A stretch of DNA of 64,000 bases. Source: Aestuariivirga sp. (lineage in GTDB: Bacteria; Pseudomonadota; Alphaproteobacteria; Rhizobiales; Aestuariivirgaceae). How positions within the stretch are numbered: position 1 is the stretch's first letter; the number at the start of each line of letters is the position of its first letter. This document shows, in pieces, positions 8,622 to 16,707 of this stretch. A model generated the notes under the pieces. It ran no database searches, was not told where the DNA came from, and worked only from the letters and a program-made list of their open reading frames with translations. The stretch covers positions 1-64,000 of the forward strand of contig JAUXUN010000034.1 of the NCBI GenBank assembly GCA_030680855.1, read 5' to 3'. The translations under genes and the position numbers were made by a program.

Positions 8622-10003
8622 CAGCAGCGGCCCGCCGCCGCACAACCGCAGCCGGATTTGCCCGCGTCCTTGGCAATGGCATCAGCGGTGCAGCAGGCGT
8701 CAGCCCGCGAAAGCGCAGGCCCGCCGCAACAGCCGCCTTCTTCTCCGCGGCCAGGGCCTTCACAGACCCCGGTTTGCGGCAGAACCAGTTTTGTATCCAG
8801 CGCTGCTTCCATGTCGCCAGCCAATGCGGCCACGACCGAGCGGACCTGTTCGTAGCCCGTGGCCATGAGGAATGTCGGCGCACGGCCATAGCTCTTCATG
8901 CCCACAATAAAGAAATTGTTTTCCGGCTGCGTCAACTCCTTCACGCCATGGGGCGGAACATCGCCGCAGCTATGTTCATTGGGATCTATCAGTGGCCCCA
9001 AAGTGCGGGTGCATTCCAGCCAGGGATGCAGGTCAAGCCGGATTTCGCTGAGCATGGAAAAATCCGGGCGGAAACCCGTGGCGACGATGACCTCATCGGC
9101 GATGACTTTCCTCCCTGTCTCGTCGCTAATCTCGACTGAATCTTTCGTGAGCGAAAAACCCTGCGCGCGGAATGGCGCTTCCACCGAAACATTGCCGGCG
9201 GAAATGGCCGCCTTGGCCCGGCCACCCAGCGCCCCGCGGTTTGCAAGCTGGTCGTCCGCCCCACCGCCAAAAGTCTTGTCTGTAGGCCGCGAACGCATGG
9301 CCCAGATGATTTCCGTGGCCGGTTCCTCTTTCTTCAAGCGCACCAAATTTAGAATCGAATCCATCGCCGAATGGCCGGAGCCGATGACCATCACCCGTTT
9401 ACCCGCGTAGCGCTTGCGCTCATTCCCGTAGACATCGGGAATTCCCGTGGAAATGCGGGAAGAGCTTTCTTTTTCACCAAGCGCCGGAATCCCGTTCGCC
9501 CCGGCGGGATTGGGCGCCGACCATGTGCCCGATGCGTCAATCACCGCCCGTGCCAACATCCGTTCATGCCTGCCATCGGCGAGTTCCACCGAGACTTCAA
9601 AGGGCCGCTGCTCGCGCCCTTTCGACGGCACCCGGTCCATGCCCTGCCGCGTCACCGCCGCCACCCGCGCGCCATAGCGGATGTGTGGCGCAATGCCTGG
9701 TAATGCGGCAAGCGGCGACAGATAATTATCGATCAATTCCTGCCCGGTGGGATCGCGGTCCTGATCTGGCATGGTCCATCCCGTCTGCTCCAGCAAACGC
9801 CCAGCCGCACTGTCCACATTGAATCGCCATGGCGAGAAGAAGGTGACATGGCCCCATTGCCGGACTGCCGCCGCAACGCCTGCGCCCGCCTCGAATACCA
9901 CAAATGGCACACCGCGCTCGGCCAGATGCGCCGCTGCCGCCAGGCCGACGGGGCCTGCGCCGATGACGGCCACGGGCAATTCGGGTTGCACGGAAAAATT
10001 CAT
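8621..10003 (-). CDS. Flavin-dependent monooxygenase (ArsO-like) with Cys-rich C-terminal tail
   Basis: 460 residues, class-B flavoprotein monooxygenase type. GAGPVGLAAAAHLAERG near residue 16 binds FAD; VMVIGSGHSAMDSILNL near 205 is the NAD(P)H site; VIDASGTWS and EVIVATGFRPD are the usual ATG-like motifs. The last 50 residues form an unusual cysteine-rich tail (GGCCGGPALSR, ACCTAD, GCGCAA), which is likely to bind a soft metal or metalloid. GGAG lies 7 bases before the ATG, and a putative ArsR operator overlaps this leader at 10015-10033. Context (ArsR upstream, MFS pump downstream) makes an arsenical substrate the best guess; ArsO-type genes sit in such operons. Confidence 0.85.
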   Translation of the reverse strand: MNFSVQPELPVAVIGAGPVGLAAAAHLAERGVPFVVFEAGAGVAAAVRQWGHVTFFSPWRFNVDSAAGRLLEQTGWTMPDQDRDPTGQELIDNYLSPLAALPGIAPHIRYGARVAAVTRQGMDRVPSKGREQRPFEVSVELADGRHERMLARAVIDASGTWSAPNPAGANGIPALGEKESSSRISTGIPDVYGNERKRYAGKRVMVIGSGHSAMDSILNLVRLKKEEPATEIIWAMRSRPTDKTFGGGADDQLANRGALGGRAKAAISAGNVSVEAPFRAQGFSLTKDSVEISDETGRKVIADEVIVATGFRPDFSMLSEIRLDLHPWLECTRTLGPLIDPNEHSCGDVPPHGVKELTQPENNFFIVGMKSYGRAPTFLMATGYEQVRSVVAALAGDMEAALDTKLVLPQTGVCEGPGRGEEGGCCGGPALSRADACCTADAIAKDAGKSGCGCAAAGRC

Positions 10004-10014
10004 AGTTTTGCTCC

Positions 10015-10033
10015 TTCTAGAAATATAGAAATA
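10015..10033. promoter_or_regulatory. Second putative ArsR operator, upstream of the monooxygenase gene
   Basis: Plus-strand TTCTAGAAATATAGAAATA matches 16 of 19 positions of TTCCGGAAATATGGAAATA at 10433-10451 in the arsR promoter, in the same orientation. It overlaps the ribosome site of the monooxygenase gene. Such a conserved AT-rich element in a GC-rich genome, found only here and before arsR, points to ArsR binding at both places. Confidence 0.55.
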
Positions 10034-10051
10034 ATTGAACCGAAAAATTCC

Positions 10052-10390
10052 TCATGCGACCTTATCCACCGGCGCGCAGGCGGCATCGGCGCAGCATTCA
10101 TCAACCAGAAATGAAACCAGTGTTTCCATGACCTTGTAATTGGCCCGGCAGGTGAGCGTCGTTCCCTGCCGCTCCTGCGACACCAGATCGACGGTGATCA
10201 GCGCCCGCAAATGATGCGACAGGGTCGACCCGGCGATCTTCAGGCGCTTCTGCAATTGCCCCACGGCCAGGCCATCTTCACCCGCCCGCACCAGAAGCCG
10301 GAACACCGCAAGGCGCGTAGGATTTCCTAGCGCTTCAAGCCGTGCGGCGGCGTCTTCAATGCGGGTGGCGACTGTAGTTCCTCTGAGCAT
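10052..10390 (-). CDS. arsR: ArsR/SmtB-family metalloregulatory repressor
   Basis: 112 residues from the ATG at 10390. An ATG at 10399 in frame lies inside the predicted -10 box, so the later start is preferred. The winged helix is plain: LEALGNPTRLAVFRLLVRAG, then VGQLQKRLKIAGSTLSHHLRAL as the recognition helix region, then LVSQERQGTTL. Near the end, ECCADAACAP supplies three cysteines that could bind As(III) or Sb(III), placed C-terminally and not in helix 3. It would repress itself and the genes downstream (monooxygenase, MFS) until metalloid binds. Confidence 0.9.
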   Translation of the reverse strand: MLRGTTVATRIEDAAARLEALGNPTRLAVFRLLVRAGEDGLAVGQLQKRLKIAGSTLSHHLRALITVDLVSQERQGTTLTCRANYKVMETLVSFLVDECCADAACAPVDKVA

Positions 10391-10396
10391 GAAAGG

Positions 10397-10452
10397 CATC
10401 TATGCTGGCAGGCGCCAATTGTCAATCTATATTTCCGGAAATATGGAAATAT
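10397..10452 (-). promoter_or_regulatory. arsR promoter with palindromic operator
   Basis: On the minus strand TTGACA (plus 10420-10425) is followed after 17 bases by TAGATG (10397-10402). Just upstream is a perfect 16-base palindrome, ATATTTCCGGAAATAT (10429-10444), whose half GGAAATAT repeats directly at 10445-10452. The -10 box sits so that transcription should begin at about 10390, the A of the chosen arsR ATG, giving a leaderless message. Confidence 0.6.
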
Positions 10453-10460
10453 AAAAGCAA

Positions 10461-10489
10461 GAAAACGGCCCGGACAGATGCCCGGGCCG
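10461..10489 (-). terminator. Intrinsic terminator closing the copper-type operon
   Basis: An 8-bp GC-rich stem (CGGCCCGG at 10466-10473 with CCGGGCCG at 10482-10489) and an 8-base loop; read on the minus strand it is followed at once by TTTTC. It lies 24 bases past the stop of the small exported protein at 10513 and ahead of the divergently controlled arsR region. Confidence 0.8.
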
Positions 10490-10512
10490 CAATCAGCCTG
10501 TGTTAGGCCTGA

Positions 10513-10755
10513 CTACATGCCGAGAAGTTTCAGCGCCTCGCCGAGAGTTGCTTCCGATTCCGGGTGATTGCCTGCCGCATGCTGCGACATGCCGGTGGCG
10601 ATCAACTCGGTCACCTTGGCCTTGCCCGCATCATCAAGCGTTGAGGTTTTCAAGGCCTCTTCGGCCTTCGCCGCAAGCGTTGGGCACTGGCTGGCCAGGG
10701 CCGGCCCGGCAAGCGCCGCCAGAATTGTTCCCGCTGCGAGTAATGACTTGATCAT
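10513..10755 (-). CDS. Small exported protein in copper-type operon
   Basis: 80 residues. The start at 10755 has GGGAG 7 bases upstream and gives a clean signal peptide (MIKSLLAAGTILAALAGPALA). The mature part is about 58 residues and helical, with a single cysteine right after the cleavage site (SQCPTLAAKAEEAL) and a helix-turn-helix-like repeat ending in ATLGEALKLLGM. I do not recognise the family. Position at the end of the copper-type operon, before its terminator, suggests a periplasmic helper, but nothing in the sequence shows metal binding beyond one Cys, two Met and a few His. Confidence 0.7.
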   Translation of the reverse strand: MIKSLLAAGTILAALAGPALASQCPTLAAKAEEALKTSTLDDAGKAKVTELIATGMSQHAAGNHPESEATLGEALKLLGM

Positions 10756-10918
10756 GATTGTCTCCCTTGACTGATTATCGCAATAGATTTGCAGGGCCAA
10801 CTTATCGCTCAAACAGGCAAAAGTGTGACCGCAAAAAATATAAAATTCCCGATGATCCGGCGCTCATCATCCGGCGTAATAGTGCGACGAACAGGATTCC
10901 CGGTTGCGCTTCCCAGGT

Positions 10919-11374
10919 TCAGTGGCTGGCGTAAACGGCTGGCGCAGCATTCGCCGAAATCAACAGCACATCGTAAGCTTCCGGGCTGCCTCCGGCTTCC
11001 ATGCCCGGCGATTCCATCGGCATGCCGGGCACGATGAGGCCAATGGCGCCCGCCGGCCGCTCCTTGAGAAACTTCATGACGTCTGCCACGGGGATATGGC
11101 CTTCAAAGGCATAACCGTCCGCAAGGGCAATGTGACAGCTCGCCAGGCCAGCGGGAATATTCAGGCTTTGCCTGCGGGCAGCGAGGTCCTGATCATCTTC
11201 AACCGTCACCGTGAAGCCCGCGGCAACCATGTGCTTCACCCAGCCCTCGCAGCATCCGCATCCCGGATTGCGATAGACCGCCATTGCGGGCAGCGCCGCC
11301 GCCCTGCCCGCATGTGGAACAATCAGGACGGAAGCCGAGGCAATGAGGGAAAGTAATGTGGTTCGGCGATTCAT
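10919..11374 (-). CDS. DUF411 metal-binding periplasmic protein
   Basis: 151 residues with a signal peptide (MNRRTTLLSLIASASVLIVP, ending near GRAAA). The DUF411 core is clear: VYRNPGCGCCEGWVKHM near residue 34 with a CxCC motif, LASCHIALADGYAFEGHIP near 78, and IGLIVPGMPMESPGME near 112 with Met/Gly spacing. Such proteins accompany copper resistance genes and are thought to bind Cu(I) in the periplasm. It lies 58 bases after the multicopper oxidase gene on the same strand, so co-transcription is likely. Confidence 0.9.
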   Translation of the reverse strand: MNRRTTLLSLIASASVLIVPHAGRAAALPAMAVYRNPGCGCCEGWVKHMVAAGFTVTVEDDQDLAARRQSLNIPAGLASCHIALADGYAFEGHIPVADVMKFLKERPAGAIGLIVPGMPMESPGMEAGGSPEAYDVLLISANAAPAVYASH

Positions 11375-11432
11375 GGGTTAACTCCTGACGAGACGGTTAT
11401 AGATCGAAATGGATAAGCCAGGATATTCCATT

Positions 11433-12857
11433 TCATGCTCCCTCGTAACCGACAGTGGCCATCATGCCGGTGGCCATGTGGTAGAGATGGTGGCAGTGGA
11501 ACGCCCAGGCCTTGCCCGGATTGACCGCATCGAAGGCAAAAGCGATGCTGGTCATGGGCGGCAGGAAGACCGTGTCGCGCACCGCGCCGGAAAATTCCCG
11601 GCCATTGACGGCAACGATCTGGAAGTGATGCCCGTGCAAATGCATTGGGTGGGTCATCATCGAGTGGTTGCGCATTTCCACAACCACGCGTTCGCCCCGG
11701 CGCACCAAGAGATCAGCACTTGACTGCATGCCCCATTCATAGCCCTGCATGCTGCCCACGAGATTGACCGCATAGGCGCGGTCGACGGTCTTCGGAGCGA
11801 GTGGCCGGGCCGCGGTAAGTTTCGCTTCCGTGGCCTGCGACAGGATTGGCCCTTGCAACTCGCCAGCATCCGCCAATTTGCTGACCGTAGCGCCAGGAGT
11901 TGCCAGAATGACGCCAGTCCGCTGCGCCCCGCCTTCACGCAAGGCAAGCACCGGGAAGGCGCCGCCTTCCCGGGGCAACTGCAAACGGAAATCCACCCGT
12001 TGGCCCATGGACAGCGGAAACTGCCGGTTTTTCAAGGGAACGACATCCTGACCGTCGACGGCAATCACTTCCCCGTCGAGTGCGCCCGTGTCGATGGTGA
12101 AGGCGGTCGCGGTTGCGCCATTGATGATGCGCAGGCGAACCCGTCCGCCCTTCTCTACCTGGACGACCTGAGGGTCATTGAGGGTGCGGTCATTGGCGAG
12201 ATAGGCATCATACTCAATGTCGTTGACATCCATCCCCATCATCCCGCCGCCCATGTTCATGCCTGACATGTTCGAGTGATCCATGCCCTGCATGTTCATG
12301 CCGTTCATCATCATGCCCATGCCGCTGCCCGACTTGAGCTTTGCCAGCAGCTCTTCCGCCGGCGTGAAGGAGAAGTCGTGCAGAAGCACCACAACCTCCT
12401 GCTCGTCACGCGCCAATTCTTCCGGGCCGCGCACAACCAGCGGGGCCGCAAGAAGGTTTTGCTCCTGCAAGGTGTGCGCATGCATCCAGTGGGTTCCCGG
12501 ATTTCCCGATGGGAGGGTGTAACGGCGCGTTTCGCCGGCCTTGAGCAGCGGCATTGGCATATCGGGCACGCCGTCCTGGTCCCAGGCAGGCAGCAGCCCA
12601 TGCCAATGGACCATGGTTTCCTCGGAAAGGCCATTCTCCAGGTCCACCTCAACGGTCTCACTGGCGGCAAGGGTCAATCCCGGCCTGTCATTGGGGCCGG
12701 TAAGCCCGAACACGGTCGCGGCGCGGCCATTGACGTCAATCGTTCGCGAAGCGACCGCAAGCTTGAGGGGTTGCGGCGCAGCGGAAACGGCACGGCCCGT
12801 TAACAGAAGGCCAGAACCTCCCATGAGAAGAGTCTTGGAAAAATCTCGGCGATTCAT
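11433..12857 (-). CDS. Multicopper oxidase (CueO/CopA type), Tat-exported
   Basis: 474 residues with a Tat signal (NRRDFSKTLLMGGSGLLL). All four copper-ligand motifs are present: HWHG near 84, HWMHAH near 123, HPMHLHGHHF near 405 and HCHHLYHMATGM near 455. The Cys and Met flanking the last motif are those of a type-1 copper site. A Met-rich insert around 175-212 (repeats such as GMMMNGMNMQGM) resembles the Cu(I)-binding loop of CueO. The expected role is periplasmic oxidation of Cu(I) to Cu(II). A ribosome site (AAGGAG) precedes the ATG. Confidence 0.95.
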   Translation of the reverse strand: MNRRDFSKTLLMGGSGLLLTGRAVSAAPQPLKLAVASRTIDVNGRAATVFGLTGPNDRPGLTLAASETVEVDLENGLSEETMVHWHGLLPAWDQDGVPDMPMPLLKAGETRRYTLPSGNPGTHWMHAHTLQEQNLLAAPLVVRGPEELARDEQEVVVLLHDFSFTPAEELLAKLKSGSGMGMMMNGMNMQGMDHSNMSGMNMGGGMMGMDVNDIEYDAYLANDRTLNDPQVVQVEKGGRVRLRIINGATATAFTIDTGALDGEVIAVDGQDVVPLKNRQFPLSMGQRVDFRLQLPREGGAFPVLALREGGAQRTGVILATPGATVSKLADAGELQGPILSQATEAKLTAARPLAPKTVDRAYAVNLVGSMQGYEWGMQSSADLLVRRGERVVVEMRNHSMMTHPMHLHGHHFQIVAVNGREFSGAVRDTVFLPPMTSIAFAFDAVNPGKAWAFHCHHLYHMATGMMATVGYEGA

Positions 12858-12957
12858 TTTGTAGCTCCTTCAATATTACCGACATGCAATCGGCACCTGA
12901 CACATGATCTTGGGTGTTGAACACGTTGGATGAGCCGGACGGATTGCCCGGAATCAC

Positions 12958-13329
12958 TCAGGCCAGGCGCTTTGGGGGGCCAGTTTCCGGCGCGATTGAC
13001 CTGCCGTACAAATCATCGACGGCACTTGGGTCGGGTTGGCTGATCGACAGGCGCTTGGTTACACGCGCGGCTTCATGCAAAAGGGCGCCGGATGAAACAC
13101 AGGATGGACCAAGACAGCAATCCTGGCAGTCGTTATCGCGATGGTCCAAATCCTGACAGCCGGACTGTTGACATCCAGCGCTTGCATCTATGCCATTCTC
13201 GTGATGGCCATTGACGGCATAATGCGGTTGAGGGACAGAGTTGGCCATGCCAGCTGACGCGCCCAAGCTGATGGATACCATGAACATCAACAGGGCGGCA
13301 GCCAAACCTATGAACCGAAAAACAACCAT
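12958..13329 (-). CDS. Small Cys/His-rich exported protein, first gene of the copper-type operon
   Basis: 123 residues from the ATG at 13329, which begins with a membrane/signal segment (MVVFRFIGLAAALLMFMVSI). Then comes a Cys/His-rich stretch: HYAVNGHHENG, CQQSGCQDLDHRDNDCQDCC and LGPSCVSSG, with seven cysteines within about 30 residues. The end, YGRSIAPETGPPKRLA, resembles the tail of small copper-related proteins of DUF2946 type, but I am not sure of the family. The -10 box at 13336-13341 puts transcription start at about the ATG itself. The gap to the oxidase gene is 100 bases. Confidence 0.7.
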   Translation of the reverse strand: MVVFRFIGLAAALLMFMVSISLGASAGMANSVPQPHYAVNGHHENGIDASAGCQQSGCQDLDHRDNDCQDCCLGPSCVSSGALLHEAARVTKRLSISQPDPSAVDDLYGRSIAPETGPPKRLA

Positions 13330-13335
13330 CGACAC

Positions 13336-13341
13336 ATTATA
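13336..13341 (-). promoter_or_regulatory. -10 box of the copper-type operon promoter
   Basis: Minus-strand TATAAT, seven bases before the ATG at 13329, so the message would be leaderless. No good -35 is found at 16-20 bases spacing. A CCAATTGG palindrome (13344-13351) lies in the spacer, which would suit an activator-dependent promoter. No CueR-type ACCTTCC box was found. Confidence 0.45.
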
Positions 13342-13400
13342 AACCAATTGGCCTTGCTTCCATTGATCCAAATCAACTATCTGATTTTGGCAGCCTGCCC

Positions 13401-14867
13401 TCAGCCGCCACCGCCCATTTTCGAAATATCAATGCCGTTGACCAGCACGGTGCCGGATATGGTGTTTTCGATTTTCCAGCTCAGGCTGCCGTCGGCTTCG
13501 GTCTTGGCCATGCCTTTGGCGGCGATGACGGCGGGAATGGCCTGTCCCACCATTTCAGGGGGAGCGGCTTGCAGAGCCTTCATGACGTCATCAAGCCCCT
13601 TGGCCCTGATCGTGGCAGCACCCAGCGGAACGCCCACAGGTCCTGCCGTCATGCTTCCCTCGAAATCCACATCATAGACCTTGCTCGTCACCTTGCTCGG
13701 CCCCATGGATATTTGCACCGCCCCCTTGGGCAACAGGGCGGTAAGAAGTTTCATATTTTCCTCGGGGGTGGTGGGCTTGGCCTCATTGAGGTCAATCATG
13801 TCAAGCAGCATGCCGACAGGATCCGCGAGATTGAAATCCGAAATCTTGAAGTCCAGCGCGAGCTTGTCAGGAACAAGATCAGTGGCCCATGGCGGAACAA
13901 ATCCATACGGTAGAGTCAGGCCTTCCACCGTAAAACCTTCATGCACTGCTCCTTCCACAACGATCCCGTTCATGCCGATGTTGAAGCCCACGTTAGCGAT
14001 GCTAACCGGGCCAATAGGTGTTGTCGGGGCAAAAAAATCCTTCAATGTCCCCGTGCTTGAGATGTTTTCAAACAGCGGAAGGCTCGCACCGAGAATTGCT
14101 TTCAACTCCGACTGGCTTGCCTTAATCGACGCCTGTGAAGGATGGGCGATGAACCACGTGATGAGTTTGTTGATTGCCCTGTTCTTGAGGCCCTTAATGA
14201 TAGTTTCAGTTGTGCTCGGGCCAGCGATGAAATCGACATCCATGGTTACGGGCGAAGCGGGAGAAACCGGCGCAGTGATTCTTTCAAAAAAACCTGACAT
14301 GGTCATCTGAATAGTGCCATCAACGGCATCGGCTCCCGAGGCCGTTGCCGTGGTCTCGTAACGCATGGACTTACTGTCCACTGTCACATGGACTGGTCCC
14401 AATCCAGGCTCAGTGAATATTTCTTCCAAGGAAAAGTCAGCAAATTCTGTTGTCGAACTTATAAATACCTGGAGATTCTCGTCGAAAACCGAACTGACCT
14501 TCATCGCGCCGACCTTGGCAATCACCTCGAACTTGCCCGGAATCTTTGCCGAAAAGGAAAAGGGTGAATCTTGCGTGACCAACCATTTGCCGCCGCCCTG
14601 ATCAGCGAGCTTCATCTCAAACGGCGATACTTCGGCGGAAAAATTAGGTTCAGGTATCTTTGCAAGAAAAGGTGCCAGATCGACCTTCACGTCATAGGCT
14701 TCGCCGGAAGGGATGACGGTCACCACCCCAGGTTCCTTGCCGAGATAGGTCTGGAATACACCTGCGAGGCGCTGAGCCTCCTCCGCGGTGGCAGCGGCGG
14801 CCAGTCCCGGCGTGCTGGCGGAAACAAAACAAATGAACGCGAAGGAGCTGACGCAGGTTTTCATCAT
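13401..14867 (-). CDS. Exported protein of unknown function (possibly DUF2125-like)
   Basis: 488 residues from the ATG at 14867; the next codon is also ATG. It begins with a signal peptide (MKTCVSSFAFICFVSASTPG, ending near LAAAA). The rest is beta-rich, with long segments of alternating hydrophobic and charged residues such as AYDVKVDLAPFLAKIPEPNF, and has no cysteine after the signal. The tail is Gly-rich (DISKMGGGG). The pattern resembles large exported DUF2125-type proteins of Hyphomicrobiales, but this is from memory and weak. No catalytic motif is visible. The upstream leader lacks a clear ribosome site. Confidence 0.7.
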   Translation of the reverse strand: MMKTCVSSFAFICFVSASTPGLAAAATAEEAQRLAGVFQTYLGKEPGVVTVIPSGEAYDVKVDLAPFLAKIPEPNFSAEVSPFEMKLADQGGGKWLVTQDSPFSFSAKIPGKFEVIAKVGAMKVSSVFDENLQVFISSTTEFADFSLEEIFTEPGLGPVHVTVDSKSMRYETTATASGADAVDGTIQMTMSGFFERITAPVSPASPVTMDVDFIAGPSTTETIIKGLKNRAINKLITWFIAHPSQASIKASQSELKAILGASLPLFENISSTGTLKDFFAPTTPIGPVSIANVGFNIGMNGIVVEGAVHEGFTVEGLTLPYGFVPPWATDLVPDKLALDFKISDFNLADPVGMLLDMIDLNEAKPTTPEENMKLLTALLPKGAVQISMGPSKVTSKVYDVDFEGSMTAGPVGVPLGAATIRAKGLDDVMKALQAAPPEMVGQAIPAVIAAKGMAKTEADGSLSWKIENTISGTVLVNGIDISKMGGGG

Positions 14868-14946
14868 GAACACACCCATTGGCAAATCAGGCAGGCAAGC
14901 AAGCATTGCCGCGTGAGGTGGTCAACAGATACTTATAGATAAGATT

Positions 14947-15882
14947 TTACTCAAACAGGCTCGACACCGACTCTTCACGCGATGTGCGGCCGATGGCTTC
15001 GCCGAGCAGAGAGGCGATGCCGATCACGCGGATGTTGCGCGCCACCTTCACCGCTTCCGTGGGCTGGATCGAGTCGGTGATCACCAGATGCTTGAGCTTT
15101 GACGAGGTGACCCGCGCCACAGCGCCGCCCGACAGCACCCCGTGGGTGATATAGGCGCTCACGTCCTTGGCGCCCTGGGCCAGCAGCGCCTCGGCGGCGT
15201 TGCACAGCGTGCCGCCTGAATCGACGATGTCGTCGATCATGATGCAGGACTTTCCCGCCACTTCGCCGATGATGTTCATGACTTCCGACTCGCCCGCCCG
15301 TTCGCGGCGCTTGTCGACGATGGCGAGCGGCGTGGCGAGACGCTTGGCAAGGGCCCGGGCCCGCACCACGCCGCCCACGTCCGGAGATACCACCACTGTG
15401 TTGGCGACATCCATGTGCTGCTTGATGTCGCGCACCATGACCGGTCCTGCGAAAAGGTTGTCGGTGGGGATATCGAAGAAGCCCTGGATCTGGTCGGCAT
15501 GGAGATCCATGGTCAACACCCGGTCGGCCCCCGCCCTGGTGATGAGATTGGCCACGAGCTTGGCCGAAATGGGGGTGCGCGACCCCGACTTGCGGTCTTG
15601 CCGGGCATAGCCGAAATAAGGAATGACGGCGGTGATGCGCTTGGCTGAAGCCCGCTTCAGGGCGTCGATGATGATCAGCAGTTCCATCAGGTGGTCGTTG
15701 GCCGGGAAGCTGGTGGACTGCACCACGAACATGTCCTGGCCGCGGACGTTTTCCTGGATTTCGACGAACACTTCCATGTCGTTGAAGCGTTTGACCACGG
15801 CTTTGGTCTGCGGCAGGTGGAGGTAGGAACAGATGGCTTCCGCCAAGGGCCGGTTGCTGTTACCCGCCACTATTTTCATCAT
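14947..15882 (-). CDS. prs: Ribose-phosphate pyrophosphokinase (PRPP synthetase)
   Basis: 311 residues from the ATG at 15882, which has AGGGAC upstream; the reading frame is open for 63 more codons, but family members start [14 protein letters not shown] as here. It makes phosphoribosyl pyrophosphate from ribose 5-phosphate and ATP for nucleotide, His and Trp synthesis. Motifs: [18 protein letters not shown] (the family N-terminal motif), [20 protein letters not shown], the [12 protein letters not shown] His loop, [19 protein letters not shown] and the PRPP loop [14 protein letters not shown]. Last gene of the lgt-to-prs run, separated from it by a dispersed palindrome. Confidence 0.97.
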   Translation of the reverse strand: MMKIVAGNSNRPLAEAICSYLHLPQTKAVVKRFNDMEVFVEIQENVRGQDMFVVQSTSFPANDHLMELLIIIDALKRASAKRITAVIPYFGYARQDRKSGSRTPISAKLVANLITRAGADRVLTMDLHADQIQGFFDIPTDNLFAGPVMVRDIKQHMDVANTVVVSPDVGGVVRARALAKRLATPLAIVDKRRERAGESEVMNIIGEVAGKSCIMIDDIVDSGGTLCNAAEALLAQGAKDVSAYITHGVLSGGAVARVTSSKLKHLVITDSIQPTEAVKVARNIRVIGIASLLGEAIGRTSREESVSSLFE

Positions 15883-15983
15883 GCTTGTCCCTCGTCGCCG
15901 CGCTGCGTCTGGGCGCTCTATAACAAGGGTATGACACAAGCGCAAATGCGGCCTGTGGAGAGTGTTAAGAACCCCATTCCAGC

Positions 15984-16089
15984 CCCTCATGCTGAGGTGC
16001 TCACGCGCGAGCGTGAGCCTCGAAGCATCTGTTTCCGCGGCAACCAGCCCTTCGAGGCCTTGCTCACGCAAGGCGCCTCAGGGTGAGGG
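15984..16089. repeat. Dispersed inverted repeat of alphaproteobacterial type
   Basis: Outer arms CCCTCATGCTGAGG (15984-15997) and CCTCAGGGTGAGGG (16076-16089) pair with one mismatch; inner arms GCCTCGAAG (16017-16025) and CTTCGAGGC (16050-16058) pair exactly. This layout is that of a mobile intergenic palindrome common in Hyphomicrobiales genomes. It sits between the lipoprotein gene and prs, both on the minus strand, so it would be transcribed as a structured RNA ahead of prs. Confidence 0.75.
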
Positions 16090-16095
16090 CAGGCA

Positions 16096-16707
16096 TCACC
16101 TGAACTTGTTGATCAGCTCGAATATCCCGCTGGCGGCCGCTTCCACCGCGAAGCCGGCAATTTCGCCCCAGCCCGCATCGAGCGAGCCGGCGGGCACATT
16201 ATTGGCTTGGTTCACGTCGCCAAGCTTGCCGCCATCGGGCGCCTGCACCGCCCATTTCAGCGCCACCATCTGGGTATTGCCCGAAACCTCCGCCATCTCG
16301 ACCCGGCCCGAAATGGTGAGTGCATTTTTGGCCGGCGCGCCGAACACCGTCCAGCCCGCCAGTGTCAGGGTCTGGCGCATGGCGCGGGTCAATTCATCAT
16401 TGCCCGTGCCCTTGGCCCCCTTCACCGGAATGACGGCCACCGCCCTGATCACCAGCCGCCCGCTCTTGGCGTCAGCGGCCAGTTCCTCCGGTGTCGCGGC
16501 AGTTGCCGGTTGCCGGCCCGGGCCATGCAGGGTTTCAAGATCGATCTCCTTGGACGCCCCCGGCCCCGCCGCGATCATCGCCTCCCATGGCGGGGAGATA
16601 ATGGCAGGCGTCCGCTCCGCCGGTTGAAGCTTGCCGAAGGGCTGGCTGCCGCCCCCGGCGCAGGCGGCGAGCAGAAGCAGGAAGAGAATGGACAGCAGTC
16701 GTGTCAT
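16096..16707 (-). CDS. Lipoprotein of unknown function
   Basis: 203 residues with a lipobox (LLLLAACAGGG; C16 is the lipidated residue). Downstream is a Pro/Ala-rich linker to about residue 75, then a folded part with LVIRAVAVIPVKGAKGTGNDELTRAM, TLTLAGWTVF and GRVEMAEVSGNTQMVALKWAVQAP. This looks like a beta-sandwich lipoprotein such as those of the LptE/ABC-type auxiliary kind, but I cannot name the family. The ATG overlaps the stop of the M24-family gene by 4 bases, so the two are co-translated in the lgt-prs operon. Confidence 0.8.
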   Translation of the reverse strand: MTRLLSILFLLLLAACAGGGSQPFGKLQPAERTPAIISPPWEAMIAAGPGASKEIDLETLHGPGRQPATAATPEELAADAKSGRLVIRAVAVIPVKGAKGTGNDELTRAMRQTLTLAGWTVFGAPAKNALTISGRVEMAEVSGNTQMVALKWAVQAPDGGKLGDVNQANNVPAGSLDAGWGEIAGFAVEAAASGIFELINKFR

